Program-made: the position numbers and the translations under genes | Shown: positions 17,602-26,060 of the stretch, piece by piece | Position numbering within the stretch: the stretch's first letter is position 1 | How the letters are laid out: each line of letters starts with the position of its first letter | Assembly: GCF_902712855.1 (NCBI RefSeq) | Contig: NZ_LR743507.1 | Coordinates: 1-64,000 of the forward strand | Direction: 5' to 3' | DNA length: 64,000 bases | From: Variovorax paradoxus | GTDB taxonomy: Bacteria > Pseudomonadota > Gammaproteobacteria > Burkholderiales > Burkholderiaceae_C | Notes under the pieces: model-generated | What the model saw: only the letters and a program-made list of their open reading frames with translations | Database searches by the model: none | What the model was told of the DNA's origin: nothing

Positions 17602-18747
17602 CTAGGCGACGGCTTTTTCCTTGCCACCGCTGCGGCGCGACAGCGCCGCCACCACATACGCCATCACCGCGAACGGCCAGATCCAGCCGAGCCACTGGGC
17701 CAGCCCATGGAAACGGATGAATCGACCCTGCTCCCACGTCGCCAGCGTTTGGGCAAAGTACGCACTCTCGGGCGCCTGGTTGAGCAGGCTCAACTGCAAC
17801 ACGAGCCCGACGAGCAGCAGCGCCCCGCAGAGGCGGCGCGGCGCGAACAGCAGGAGCACGCCGGCGAACAGCGCCGCGGCCATGCCGACCTGCACCGGCA
17901 GGTCGAGCCATGCCCATGCGTGGTCGGGGCCATAGCTCAGCGCCGCCGACAGTGCCGACGCCGCAACGCCGGCGAGCAGGGTCAGGGGCAACAGCACCGC
18001 GCGCTGCACGACCGAACGCGCCACCAGGTAGCCGAGCAAACACGGCACCAGCGCGCCCAGCATCACGCACAGCAGTTCGACCGCCGGCACCAGCGGCTCG
18101 AGTTCGAACTGCCGCAAGGGCAGCCAGTCGATGAAGGGCGTATCGAGCAGCCACTCGGAGATCGCCGTCTCGAGGCGCTCGAACACCTGGCCCAGACCGA
18201 AGGTGACGGCCGCCGGAAACAGCAGCGCGAACGGCCAGAGCGCGAGCAGCGCCAGGCCGCCGCGCGCATCCTCGACGAACCAGTGCGAGCGCGCGCGACT
18301 CCAGTGCGCGACCGCGCCCATCCGTTCGAGCCCCGCCGCCAGGACCGCACCCACGATCGCACCTGCGGTGTTCAGCCCCAGGTCCACGCTGGACGGAATG
18401 CGCACCGGCAGGTAACTCTGCAGCGTCTCCATGGCGAACGCGATGGCCGCCCCCGACGCGGTGGCGCGCAGCACTGCGCGCCACACCCCGGCGCCGGGGC
18501 GCGTGCGCAGCACAGCCAGCGCGCAGAGAAATCCGAAGGGAACGTAGCCCACCACGTTGACCGCGAAGTCGAAACCGGTCCAGTACTTGGGCCAGGGCGC
18601 CGACAGGTAGGCCCAGGGGGCGATGCCCTGGTCGCGCCAGTCGGCGAAGGGGTACAGGCTGGCATAGACGATCAGCGCCGCGTATGCGAGCGCCAGGGGA
18701 AGCGCGGCGGACTTGTGCGGCCTCTCGACCTTGTCCACTGTAGTCAC
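17602..18747 (-). CDS. VanZ-like membrane protein
   Basis: A 381-residue integral membrane protein with about 9-10 hydrophobic helices. The first part matches VanZ-like proteins (WPKYWTGFDFAVNVVGYVPFGF and SVDLGLNTAGAIVGAV contain the usual acidic, Asn and Pro residues). VanZ proteins give low-level teicoplanin resistance in enterococci; in proteobacteria the role is unknown. The start is a GTG at 18747, six bases after the hemJ stop; no ATG is available before residue 110. It is cotranscribed with hemJ. Confidence 0.8.
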   Translation of the reverse strand: MTTVDKVERPHKSAALPLALAYAALIVYASLYPFADWRDQGIAPWAYLSAPWPKYWTGFDFAVNVVGYVPFGFLCALAVLRTRPGAGVWRAVLRATASGAAIAFAMETLQSYLPVRIPSSVDLGLNTAGAIVGAVLAAGLERMGAVAHWSRARSHWFVEDARGGLALLALWPFALLFPAAVTFGLGQVFERLETAISEWLLDTPFIDWLPLRQFELEPLVPAVELLCVMLGALVPCLLGYLVARSVVQRAVLLPLTLLAGVAASALSAALSYGPDHAWAWLDLPVQVGMAAALFAGVLLLFAPRRLCGALLLVGLVLQLSLLNQAPESAYFAQTLATWEQGRFIRFHGLAQWLGWIWPFAVMAYVVAALSRRSGGKEKAVA

Positions 18748-18752
18748 CGCGC

Positions 18753-19181
18753 TCAGAACGGCTTCACGACGACCAGGATCACGATGGCCAGCAGCAGCAG
18801 CACGGGCAGCTCGTTGAACCAGCGGTACCAGCGGTCGCTGCGCCGGTTCTGGCCGGCCGCGAACCGGCGAAGCAGCACGCCGCAGCCGTGGTGATAACCG
18901 ATGACCACCACCACCAGCGCCAGCTTGGCATGCATCCATCCGTTGCCCGGGCCGCGGCCGATGCCGTAGCCCATCCAGAGCCAGGCGCCGAAGACGATCG
19001 CGGGAACCGCCAGCATCGTGGCGAATCGCAGGAGCTTGCGCGCCATCAGCAGCAGCCTTTCGCGCTCGGCCACCGATTCGGGCGGAACCATCGCGAGGTT
19101 GACGAAGATCCTGGGCAGGTAGAAGAGCCCGGCGAACCAGCTGGCGATGAAGACGATGTGAAGAGATTTGACCCAGAGCAT
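18753..19181 (-). CDS. hemJ: protoporphyrinogen oxidase HemJ
   Basis: A 142-residue inner-membrane protein with four hydrophobic helices. MLWVKSLHIVFIASWFAGL has the conserved His near the N-terminus, and GNGWMHAKLALVVV the conserved Lys-containing helix. HemJ oxidises protoporphyrinogen IX to protoporphyrin IX in bacteria lacking HemG or HemY. Its place beside hemB (divergent, 340 bp apart) supports a role in haem synthesis. The ATG at 19181 was chosen by homology; the ribosome-binding site is weak. Confidence 0.9.
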   Translation of the reverse strand: MLWVKSLHIVFIASWFAGLFYLPRIFVNLAMVPPESVAERERLLLMARKLLRFATMLAVPAIVFGAWLWMGYGIGRGPGNGWMHAKLALVVVVIGYHHGCGVLLRRFAAGQNRRSDRWYRWFNELPVLLLLAIVILVVVKPF

Positions 19182-19247
19182 GCGGGGCAGTTTAGTGGCG
19201 CACATCCCGCCATCGCCCTGTTCGCCGCGCCTTGCGAAGGCGACGAG

Positions 19248-19350
19248 AAAAAAAAAGCCCGACGTCTTCACGTCGGGCTGGGAAGCCCTTTTGCTGTCAC
19301 ACATCAAGGCACCCGCTCAGGGAGGAAAAGCGGGGAGCGGCAAGCCGCCC
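19248..19350 (-). ncRNA. probable small antisense-strand RNA upstream of hemB
   Basis: A minus-strand promoter and a strong terminator frame about 100 nt with no reading frame. The promoter is TTGAAA (19380-19385), 17 bp, TAAATT (19357-19362), so transcription should start near 19350. The terminator is a 10-bp stem AGCCCGACGT/ACGTCGGGCT (19256-19279) followed by nine T. The body contains further GC hairpins (GAGCGGGCGGCTTGCCGCTC). An anti-hemB small RNA family has been described upstream of hemB in beta-proteobacteria such as Burkholderia; position and strand agree, but I could not run a covariance search. Confidence 0.72.
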
Positions 19351-19356
19351 GCTCAG

Positions 19357-19385
19357 AATTTAACAAAGACGAAACAAGGTTTCAA
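19357..19385 (-). promoter_or_regulatory. promoter of the hemB-upstream small RNA
   Basis: TTGAAA and TAAATT, spaced 17 bp, lie on the minus strand and point away from hemB towards the terminator at 19248-19279. Confidence 0.7.
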
Positions 19386-19521
19386 GCGACTGAGCCACTT
19401 TCTTTGACATTTGAAGCGAAAAATTGAGAACCTTGGTTCTACGATTTTCCGTGGTTGTCAGACAACCGGACACATGACTCGGCGTACTCCTAAAGGGTGC
19501 TTAAGGCACAATTTTGGGCAT

Positions 19522-20535
19522 ATGACGTCAACCAATTCCCCCCTGGCCATGTTCCCCGCCGGGCGGCCGCGACGGCTGCGCCGCGACGCTTTCACCCGAA
19601 ACCTGGTCCGAGAGCATGCGCTCACTGCCCACGACCTGATCTACCCGGTGTTCGTGCAGGAAGGCGAGAAACGCCGTGATGCCGTCCCCTCGATGCCCGG
19701 CGTCGAGCGCCTGAGCCTCGACCTGCTGCTGCCCGTTGCCGAGCAGTGCGTGGAAGCCGGCATCCCCGTGATGGCGCTGTTCCCCGTGATCGATGCCAGT
19801 CTGAAAACGCCCGACGGCGCCGAGGCCTTCAATCCCGACGGCCTCATTCCACGGGTGGTGGCCGCATTGAAGGCGCGCTTCCCGGAACTGGGCGTGATGA
19901 CCGACGTGGCGCTCGACCCCTACACCAGCCACGGCCAGGACGGCCTGCTCGACGACACCGGCTACATCCTCAACGACGCCACCGTCGAAGTGCTGGTGAA
20001 GCAGGCGCTCACCCAGTCGCAAGCCGGCGTGGACATCGTGGCCCCCAGCGACATGATGGACGGGCGCATCGGCGCCATCCGCAACGCGCTCGAGGCCCGC
20101 GGCGACATCCACACGCGGATCATGGCCTACAGCGCCAAGTACGCCAGCGCCTTCTACGGGCCCTTCCGCGACGCCGTCGGCTCGGCCGCCACCCTCGGCA
20201 AGAGCAACAAGAAGGTCTACCAGATGGACCCCGGCAACAGCGACGAGGCGCTGCGCGAAGTGGCCATCGACATTGCCGAAGGCGCCGACATGGTCATGGT
20301 GAAGCCCGGCCTGCCTTATCTGGACATCGTGCGCCGTGTGAAGGAAGAGTTCCGCGTGCCCACCTTCGCCTATCAGGTGAGCGGCGAGTACGCCATGCTC
20401 AAGGCGGCCGCGCAGAACGGCTGGCTCGACCATGACGCCGTGGTGCTCGAAAGCCTGCTCGCCTTCAAGCGTGCCGGCGCCGACGGCGTGCTCACGTATT
20501 TCGCGCTGGACGCCGCGCGCCTGCTGAAAAGCTGA
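19522..20535 (+). CDS. hemB: delta-aminolevulinic acid dehydratase (porphobilinogen synthase)
   Basis: A 337-residue enzyme that condenses two 5-aminolevulinates to porphobilinogen in haem synthesis. Catalytic lysines are K206 (MAYSAKYASAFYGPFRD) and K261 (VMVKPGLPYLDIV). The metal-binding region reads DVALDPYTSHGQDG, with Ala/Asp in place of the cysteines of zinc enzymes, so it should be the magnesium type. A TTGACA at 19404-19409 upstream may be the -35 box; no convincing -10 was found. Two inverted repeats (19453-19467 and near 19500) lie in the leader. Confidence 0.97.
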   Translation: MTSTNSPLAMFPAGRPRRLRRDAFTRNLVREHALTAHDLIYPVFVQEGEKRRDAVPSMPGVERLSLDLLLPVAEQCVEAGIPVMALFPVIDASLKTPDGAEAFNPDGLIPRVVAALKARFPELGVMTDVALDPYTSHGQDGLLDDTGYILNDATVEVLVKQALTQSQAGVDIVAPSDMMDGRIGAIRNALEARGDIHTRIMAYSAKYASAFYGPFRDAVGSAATLGKSNKKVYQMDPGNSDEALREVAIDIAEGADMVMVKPGLPYLDIVRRVKEEFRVPTFAYQVSGEYAMLKAAAQNGWLDHDAVVLESLLAFKRAGADGVLTYFALDAARLLKS

Positions 20536-20552
20536 CGGCGCACGAACCCGGC

Positions 20553-21710
20553 ATGCGCATCTTCGAAATCAGCCGCGCCCAGGTCAGTGAGCACACCGCC
20601 CTGGCACCGCTGGCGGTGCCAGGCGCCTGCGGTGCCGGCGGCTACCTGTGGATCTCGCTCACGCGCGATGAGTTCAGGGCCTCGCTGGCCGAGGTGCAGC
20701 AGATCCTGCAGACGCTGTGCCTCACCCAACTGGTCGACCTGCATGTGGCCGACCTGCTGAACGACCAGTTGCCGTCCCATTACGACTACACCTCGCAATA
20801 CGACGTGCTGGTGTTCCGGCGCCTTGCCAACGGACAGGGCAACCTGGGCAATGGCAAGGGCAACGGAAACGAGACGCCCCCGGCGGCGCCTCCCACGCCC
20901 CGCACCGGACCGCCCGTGCTGCGCCGGGTCGACACCCGCCCCGTCGGCTTCGCCGTGTTCGACCGCGTGCTGCTGTCGGTGCATCCGGAAGACGGCGCGG
21001 TGCGCGACGCCTTCGCCACGCGGCTGCTGGCGGCCGGCTCGCCCGACGACCGTGGCGCGCCGGCGCTGGACGTGCGCGCCACCTCGGCCCGCGTGCCGGC
21101 CAGCCCGTCCGACCTGATGCTTCGGGTGATCAATCAGATCGTCGACGGCTACCTCGACCTGCGAAGGGAGCTCACCAAGCAGCTCGACCATTGGCAGACA
21201 GAGCTGATCGACCCGCGCAGCCGCTTCACCAACTGGGGGGCGCTGATGGAGGCACGCCAGTCGCTGCACCACCTCGACGAGATCTGCGAGGACCAGCGAG
21301 CCGCCATGCAGGACTGGATCGATTCGCTGGAGACTCTGCCGGTGCCGCAGGGCGAGGCCGAGCGCCGCGAGCGTGAACTCATCATGATCCGCAGCCGCGA
21401 CGTGCTCGAGCACATCGAGCGCGTGGTGCACCATGTGCACCGGCTCGAGCAGAACGCCGAGACGGCCGTGCAGATGCATTTCAGCGTGCAGGGTCACCGG
21501 GCCAACGACATCATGCGGGTGCTCACGGTGCTCACCGCCGTGTTCCTGCCGCTCAACCTCATCGCAGGCATCTTCGGCATGAATTTCGAGTTCATCCCGC
21601 TGGTGCACAAGGCTGACGGTTTCTGGATCGCGATGACCTCGATGCTGGTCATCGCGGTGCTGCTCGTGCTGATCTTCTGGCGCAAGCGCTACCTGGCGCG
21701 CACGCGCTGA
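20553..21710 (+). CDS. corA: CorA-family divalent metal transporter
   Basis: A 385-residue member of the CorA/ZntB family. It has a long cytoplasmic N-terminal domain, a long stalk helix (SDLMLRVINQIVDGYLDLRR onward) and two C-terminal transmembrane helices separated by the pore motif GMN near residue 343 (IFGMNFEF). A low-complexity Gly/Asn/Pro insert (about residues 93-121) is unusual. It should move Mg2+ or related ions across the inner membrane. It follows hemB by 17 bp, so cotranscription is likely; a link to Mg-dependent HemB is tempting but unproven. Confidence 0.9.
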   Translation: MRIFEISRAQVSEHTALAPLAVPGACGAGGYLWISLTRDEFRASLAEVQQILQTLCLTQLVDLHVADLLNDQLPSHYDYTSQYDVLVFRRLANGQGNLGNGKGNGNETPPAAPPTPRTGPPVLRRVDTRPVGFAVFDRVLLSVHPEDGAVRDAFATRLLAAGSPDDRGAPALDVRATSARVPASPSDLMLRVINQIVDGYLDLRRELTKQLDHWQTELIDPRSRFTNWGALMEARQSLHHLDEICEDQRAAMQDWIDSLETLPVPQGEAERRERELIMIRSRDVLEHIERVVHHVHRLEQNAETAVQMHFSVQGHRANDIMRVLTVLTAVFLPLNLIAGIFGMNFEFIPLVHKADGFWIAMTSMLVIAVLLVLIFWRKRYLARTR

Positions 21711-21735
21711 GGCGTCTTCAGTTCGCCGCGCCAAA

Positions 21736-21769
21736 GAAAAAGGGCCCCGCTTTCGCGGAGCCCTTTTTC
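21736..21769. terminator. bidirectional terminator after corA
   Basis: AGGGCCCCGC and GCGGAGCCCT form a stem with one mismatch. A5 precedes it and T5 follows, so it can serve corA and the convergent small secreted protein gene. Confidence 0.82.
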
Positions 21770-21797
21770 GATTTCGGCGCCCCGAAGGGCACTTCAA

Positions 21798-22166
21798 TTA
21801 CTTGGCAACGGCGCCCGAGCCTTGCTGGGCCTGGACGTTCACGTCCATCGGGTGTTGCATGTTCGAGATCACCTTGCTGTTCACGCGCGAACCGGCGGTC
21901 ACGTTCTGGTTGGGAGCGTAGGCGGTACGGACGGCTTCGGCTTCGACCAGGGCGCGGTCCTTCGACACGGCCACGGTTTCCGGACCGCGCGAACCGCGGG
22001 TCACGTTCTGGTTCGGGGCCGACGCGGTGCGCACGGCTTCGGCGTTCACTTCGTCGCGGCTCTTGGTCGAGACGGCGGTGTTCACGCCTTGGTACGTTTC
22101 AGCTTGGGCAGCGGTGGCGGCCAGCAGGGTCAGGGCGGCAGCGGCAAAGATTTGCGAGGTCTTCAT
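21798..22166 (-). CDS. small secreted protein with APNQN repeats
   Basis: A 122-residue protein with a signal peptide (MKTSQIFAAAALTLLAATAAQA). The mature part carries two copies of a repeat: AEAVRTASAPNQNVTRGSR and AEAVRTAYAPNQNVTAGSR, each preceded by a charged SRDEVN or SKDRALVE stretch. The start at 22166 has AGGAG upstream. The repeat resembles short exported proteins of Burkholderiales with DUF4148-like character, but I cannot assign a function. It is a paralogue of the next gene. Confidence 0.78.
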   Translation of the reverse strand: MKTSQIFAAAALTLLAATAAQAETYQGVNTAVSTKSRDEVNAEAVRTASAPNQNVTRGSRGPETVAVSKDRALVEAEAVRTAYAPNQNVTAGSRVNSKVISNMQHPMDVNVQAQQGSGAVAK

Positions 22167-22329
22167 TGTCAGTTCTCCTAGTGTGTTCGTCGGATGGTTC
22201 GTCCACCAGGCTTGCTGGTTCGCTTGCCTGTGCGGCGAGTTTCCGGGCGAAAGGCGTTGCCAAAACGCTCGGTTCAGAGACACGGTGTTTCCTCTATTGA
22301 AACAATGCTGACATCCGGGCATGCAAAGC

Positions 22330-22362
22330 AAAAAGCCGGGCGGTTCGCACCACCCGGCTTTT
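22330..22362. terminator. bidirectional hairpin terminator
   Basis: AAAAAGCCGGG and CCCGGCTTTT form a stem around a loop that itself pairs (GGT/ACC). It lies 28 bp after the stop of the second small secreted gene and ends its transcript. Confidence 0.88.
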
Positions 22363-22389
22363 CATGGATGTGAACGCCGGCTTTCCGGC

Positions 22390-22722
22390 TCAGCGGCGTT
22401 GAGACTCGAACTGGGGCGGCACTTCGCTGTTGACGAAGGCGCGCCGATCGAGGTTCTGGTTCGGGGCATGCGCCGCCGCGACAGCTTCGGCGTGGATCGC
22501 CGCCCGATCGCGCTGGCTCGGCCGCGAAACGATCGGTGCCGCCACGACGTCCCCGTACACGTTGCCCCCGCGTGCCGCCGCAGCGGCACCGGCGGCCACG
22601 TCGGCGGGGCGGGTGATCGACTGAGCCTGCATCGGCTGAACCGGCTCGAAGCCCTGCGCCTGCGCGGCGGAGGCGGCAAGCAGCGACAAGAAAGCAGCGG
22701 CGACGAGGTTCGGGATCTTCAT
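22390..22722 (-). CDS. small secreted protein, paralogue with one APNQN motif
   Basis: A 110-residue exported protein (signal MKIPNLVAAAFLSLLAASAA, cut near AQAQ). The C-terminal half holds AEAVAAAHAPNQNLDRRAF and then VNSEV, matching the repeat and the VNSKV segment of its downstream neighbour. AAGGA precedes the ATG. Function is unknown; an unstructured periplasmic role is possible. Between the two genes lies a terminator, so each has its own transcript. Confidence 0.75.
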   Translation of the reverse strand: MKIPNLVAAAFLSLLAASAAQAQGFEPVQPMQAQSITRPADVAAGAAAAARGGNVYGDVVAAPIVSRPSQRDRAAIHAEAVAAAHAPNQNLDRRAFVNSEVPPQFESQRR

Positions 22723-22855
22723 GTGTGTTCCTTCCAACGACCCAGCCTGGCTGGCGACGTCGGCGTGTAACCGAAGTGTCGCCTGAACAGGTTAGGAAAA
22801 ACCCGAGAGAATCGAACCATCGCGTTCCCAAAACGGAAACAATGGGCCCACTCTC

Positions 22856-23770
22856 ATGGACAGTCTCGATCTGATCAGAACCTTCCGGGAAGTCGCCTCG
22901 CACGGCAGTTTTTCCCAGGCAGCCAAGAGGCTCGACATGTCGAAGGCCACCGTCAGCAAGTATGTGGCCGAGCTGGAAACCCGCTTCGGCGTGCGCCTTC
23001 TCAACCGTTCGACGCGCTCGGTGAGCCTCACCGACGCCGGCCAGCTGCTGCTGGACCGCAGCACACCCATGCTCGAGATGGTCGAACTCACCCAGTCGGA
23101 GCTGCAGGACCGCGCCAGCCAGCCCAGCGGACGGCTGCGCATCTCGGCCCCGCACGGCATGGGCAGCGGCGAGTTCCCGAACCTGCTGGCCGACTTCATG
23201 CGCTACTACCCCGACGTGACGATCAGCCTGCAGCTGACCAATCGCACCGTCGACCTGGCCGAGGAAGGCATCGACGTCGAACTGCGCAGCGGCCCGGTGG
23301 AAGACGCCAACCTCATCGTGCGCAAGCTGCGCCTCATGAACATGGTGGTCTGCGCCTCGCCGGTCTACTGGAAGAAGCATGGCAAGCCCGAGCATCCGCG
23401 CGACCTCGCCACCCACGAGGCGCTGACCTTCTCGCTGCTGGGCCAGCAGCCGGTCTGGCGCTTCGACGACAACGGCACGCCGCTCGACGTGCCCGTGAAG
23501 AGCCGCATGGACTGCACCGAGGGCGCGCCGCTGATCCGCGTGGCCATGCACGGCTTCGGCGTGATCTACCTGCCCTCGATCCTGGTGCAGTCGCACCTCG
23601 ACCACGGCGAGCTCGTGCCCGTGTTGCCGGAATACGCGCGCAAGGACATGTGGCTGTCGGCCGCCTACCTGCAGCGCCGCCACAACAGCGCCGCGCTGCG
23701 CGCCCTGCTCGACTTCCTGCAGACCCGCGTCGGGCCGGGCAGCACGCCGCGCAAGGCCGGCCAATCATGA
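22856..23770 (+). CDS. LysR-family transcriptional regulator
   Basis: A 304-residue LysR protein. The N-terminal winged helix (residues 1-60; FSQAAKRLDMSKATVSKYV is the recognition helix region) is followed by a substrate-binding domain of the DsdC/CrgA-like group (SGRLRISAPHGMGSGEFPNLL). It is divergent from the APNQN paralogue (133 bp) and convergent with the dienelactone hydrolase. The regulated gene is unknown; the divergent neighbour is the default candidate. Confidence 0.92.
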   Translation: MDSLDLIRTFREVASHGSFSQAAKRLDMSKATVSKYVAELETRFGVRLLNRSTRSVSLTDAGQLLLDRSTPMLEMVELTQSELQDRASQPSGRLRISAPHGMGSGEFPNLLADFMRYYPDVTISLQLTNRTVDLAEEGIDVELRSGPVEDANLIVRKLRLMNMVVCASPVYWKKHGKPEHPRDLATHEALTFSLLGQQPVWRFDDNGTPLDVPVKSRMDCTEGAPLIRVAMHGFGVIYLPSILVQSHLDHGELVPVLPEYARKDMWLSAAYLQRRHNSAALRALLDFLQTRVGPGSTPRKAGQS

Positions 23771-23800
23771 AAAAACCCGGCAGCGCCGGGTTTTTTCATG
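23766..23800. terminator. palindromic bidirectional terminator
   Basis: CATGAAAAAACCCGGC is mirrored by GCCGGGTTTTTTCATG. It overlaps the LysR stop codon and serves the convergent dienelactone hydrolase gene as well. Confidence 0.92.
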
Positions 23801-23815
23801 AGGACGGCGAGAGGC

Positions 23816-24499
23816 TCAGCCGACGTGCTTCGCGAAGAACGCCAGCGTGCGCTCGCGTGCCAGCTTGGCCGCGGCGGCATCGTAGGAGCCGCGCTGGTCG
23901 CAGTTGAAGCCGTGGTTGGCGTTGTAGACCTGCACCTCGACCTCGGGGTGCGCCTTCTTGAAGGCTTCCACCGTGTCCAGCGGAATCCAGTGGTCCCGGT
24001 CGCCGAAATGCGCGAGCACCGGCACCTTCGGCTGGCGCGCGGCTTCCTCCGGCGAGGTCATGCCGCCGCCGTAGTAAGGCGCCGCGGCGGCCAGGCCCGG
24101 CAGCAATGCCGCGGCACGCCAGGTCAGCAGGCCGCCCCAGCAGTAGCCCACGATGCCGACCTTGCCCGCCTTCGAGGCATAGGCAATGGCAGCCTCGATG
24201 TCCTGCAGCACGCCGGGCGAGGGAAGCGCCTCGACCGCCGTCTTCAGGCCGAAGCCGGTCTTCATGTCGTCGTCGGAGTAGCCCAGCTCCACGCCCGGCT
24301 GGACGCGCTGGAAGGTCGACGGCGCCACGGCCAGATAGCCCTCGGCCGCATAGCCGTCGGCCACCGAGCGGATGTGCGAGTTCACGCCGAAGATTTCCTG
24401 CACCACGACCACCGCGCCGCGCGGCTTGCCGGCAGGCTCGGCCACGTAGGCGGGGAACGTGAAGCCATCCTTGGCCTTGAGATCGATGAATTGGCCCAT
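23816..24499 (-). CDS. dienelactone hydrolase family protein
   Basis: A 227-residue enzyme of the carboxymethylenebutenolidase family. The nucleophile is Cys120 in GYCWGG, with Asp169 in GDRDHWIP and His196 in NANHGFN completing the triad, and E36 (VQEIFG) in the usual place near the nucleophile. The classical reaction opens dienelactone to maleylacetate in chlorocatechol breakdown. No ring-cleavage genes are near, so the true substrate may differ. An isomerase of aromatic catabolism lies just upstream on the same strand. Confidence 0.92.
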   Translation of the reverse strand: MGQFIDLKAKDGFTFPAYVAEPAGKPRGAVVVVQEIFGVNSHIRSVADGYAAEGYLAVAPSTFQRVQPGVELGYSDDDMKTGFGLKTAVEALPSPGVLQDIEAAIAYASKAGKVGIVGYCWGGLLTWRAAALLPGLAAAAPYYGGGMTSPEEAARQPKVPVLAHFGDRDHWIPLDTVEAFKKAHPEVEVQVYNANHGFNCDQRGSYDAAAAKLARERTLAFFAKHVG

Positions 24500-24568
24500 G
24501 TTGTCTTGCTCCTTGATGGCAAATAGAGAATTGGATGAATGTGCGGTGAACGCCGGATGACAGCCGCG

Positions 24569-25174
24569 TCAGGCGTGCAGCGCGCGCTCGACGAAATCGA
24601 GGCGGTCCTGCCCCCAGAAGATCTCGCCGTCGATCACGTAGCTCGGCGCGCCGAACACCTGGATGTCGATGGCCTCCTGCGTGTAGGCCTCGTAGCGTTC
24701 CTGCACCGCCTGGCTCTGCGACTGTTCCGAGCGCTTGGCCGGCAAGCCGGCTTCCACGACCAGCGCTTCGAGCACGTTCGGGTCGCCGATGTTCCGCTCC
24801 TGCGCCCACACCGCCGCGAAGACCGCCGCGCACATGCGCATCGCGGCCTCGGTGCCGTCGTGCAGGTCGACCGCGATGATGATGCGTGCCGCGTCGTCGC
24901 TGGCCACCGGGAAGAACTTCGGCTTGGCGTTCAGCGGCAGGCCGAGGTGGCGCGAGCAGCGCGCGAGGTCGACCAGCCGGTAGGCCTGGCGCTGGGGGGC
25001 GCGCTTGCCCAGCGGCAGCCCGCCCGACACCGGGAACACGCTGCCCAGGTCGATCGGCCGCACGCGCACCGTGGCGCCGGCGGCCGCGGCAATCGCCGCA
25101 AAGCGGGAATGCCCCAGATAGGTCCATGGGCTCTGTGGCGCAAAGTAGTAGTCGATCGTCTTGCCGATGCTCAT
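24569..25174 (-). CDS. 2-hydroxychromene-2-carboxylate isomerase-like DsbA-fold protein
   Basis: A 201-residue protein of the kappa-class GST/HCCA isomerase family. IDYYFAPQSPWTYLGHSRF carries the Ser-Pro active site (S15-P16) where DsbA would have CxxC. The later segments IQVFGAPSYVIDGEIFWGQDR contain the conserved cis-proline and glutathione-contacting loop. HCCA isomerase acts in naphthalene breakdown with glutathione as cofactor; here the substrate is unproven. The start at 25174 has GGAGG upstream; 69 bp separate it from the dienelactone hydrolase. Confidence 0.9.
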   Translation of the reverse strand: MSIGKTIDYYFAPQSPWTYLGHSRFAAIAAAAGATVRVRPIDLGSVFPVSGGLPLGKRAPQRQAYRLVDLARCSRHLGLPLNAKPKFFPVASDDAARIIIAVDLHDGTEAAMRMCAAVFAAVWAQERNIGDPNVLEALVVEAGLPAKRSEQSQSQAVQERYEAYTQEAIDIQVFGAPSYVIDGEIFWGQDRLDFVERALHA

Positions 25175-25310
25175 TGGATAACCTCCATGCCCCGCACTTC
25201 GGCGAGAGCTTGTCCGGGGCCGCCGGCGTTGCGCTCTTGCACGTGCCCCCGATGATGTAATCGAACCGACGGTTTTAACTGACACGCAGCTTTTCTGCAG
25301 GAGGTAGGTT

Positions 25311-26057
25311 TTGGACCAGGTGCTCTTGATCACGGGCGGCGGACGCGGCATCGGCGCCGCCACCGCCCTGCTCGCCGCGAAGCGCGGCTGGGCGGTGGCA
25401 GTCAACTACGCCAGCAACTCGCTGGCGGCCGACGAAGTGGTGCGCGCCATCCGCGCGGGCGGCGGCACGGCGATGGCCGTGCAGGCCGACGTCGGCGACG
25501 AGGCGCAGGTGCTCGCCATGTTCGAGAAGGTCGACGCCAGGCTCGGCCGCCTGACCGCGCTGGTCAACAACGCCGGCGTCGTCGACGTGACGGCACGCGT
25601 CGACGAGATGAGCGTGGCCCGGCTCGAGCGCATGTTCCGCATCAACGTGATCGGCAGCATCGTGTGCGCGCGCGAGGCCGTGCGGCGCATGAGCACCAGG
25701 CACGGCGGCGCGGGCGGCGCCATCGTCAATGTCTCCAGCGCCGCGTCGCGGCTGGGCTCGCCGGGCCAGTACGTCGACTACGCCGCCAGCAAGGGCGCCA
25801 TCGACACCTTCACGCTCGGGCTGGCCAAGGAAGTGGCCGGCGAAGGCATCCGCGTGAATGCGGTGCGCCCCGGTGTGATCGACACCGACATCCACGCCTC
25901 GGGAGGCCTGCCGGACCGTGTCGCGGCGCTCGGGCCGCAGATCCCGATGCAGCGCGCCGGCACAGCCGACGAAATCGCAGGCGCCATCGTGTGGCTGCTC
26001 TCGGCCGAGGCGAGCTACACCACCATGGCCCTGCTCGACATTGCCGGAGGGCGCTGA
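25311..26057 (+). CDS. short-chain dehydrogenase/reductase
   Basis: A 248-residue SDR oxidoreductase with NAD(P) binding at T8-G-G-G-R-G-I-G15, structural NNAG at 86-89, and the catalytic residues S142/S143, Y157 and K161 (Y-A-A-S-K). The C-terminal AGAIVWLLSAEASYTTMALLDIAGGR is typical of 3-oxoacyl-reductase/glucose dehydrogenase-like SDRs. The start is a TTG directly after AGGAGGTAGGTT; no ATG is available before residue 55. It is divergent from the HCCA isomerase-like gene. Confidence 0.9.
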   Translation: MDQVLLITGGGRGIGAATALLAAKRGWAVAVNYASNSLAADEVVRAIRAGGGTAMAVQADVGDEAQVLAMFEKVDARLGRLTALVNNAGVVDVTARVDEMSVARLERMFRINVIGSIVCAREAVRRMSTRHGGAGGAIVNVSSAASRLGSPGQYVDYAASKGAIDTFTLGLAKEVAGEGIRVNAVRPGVIDTDIHASGGLPDRVAALGPQIPMQRAGTADEIAGAIVWLLSAEASYTTMALLDIAGGR

Positions 26058-26060
26058 GCC

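Noticed and set aside
17602..18747. Glycopeptide resistance determinant because of VanZ similarity
   Set aside because: Only the VanZ-like fold is present; no vanA/H/X-type genes occur, and Gram-negative VanZ proteins have no such role shown.
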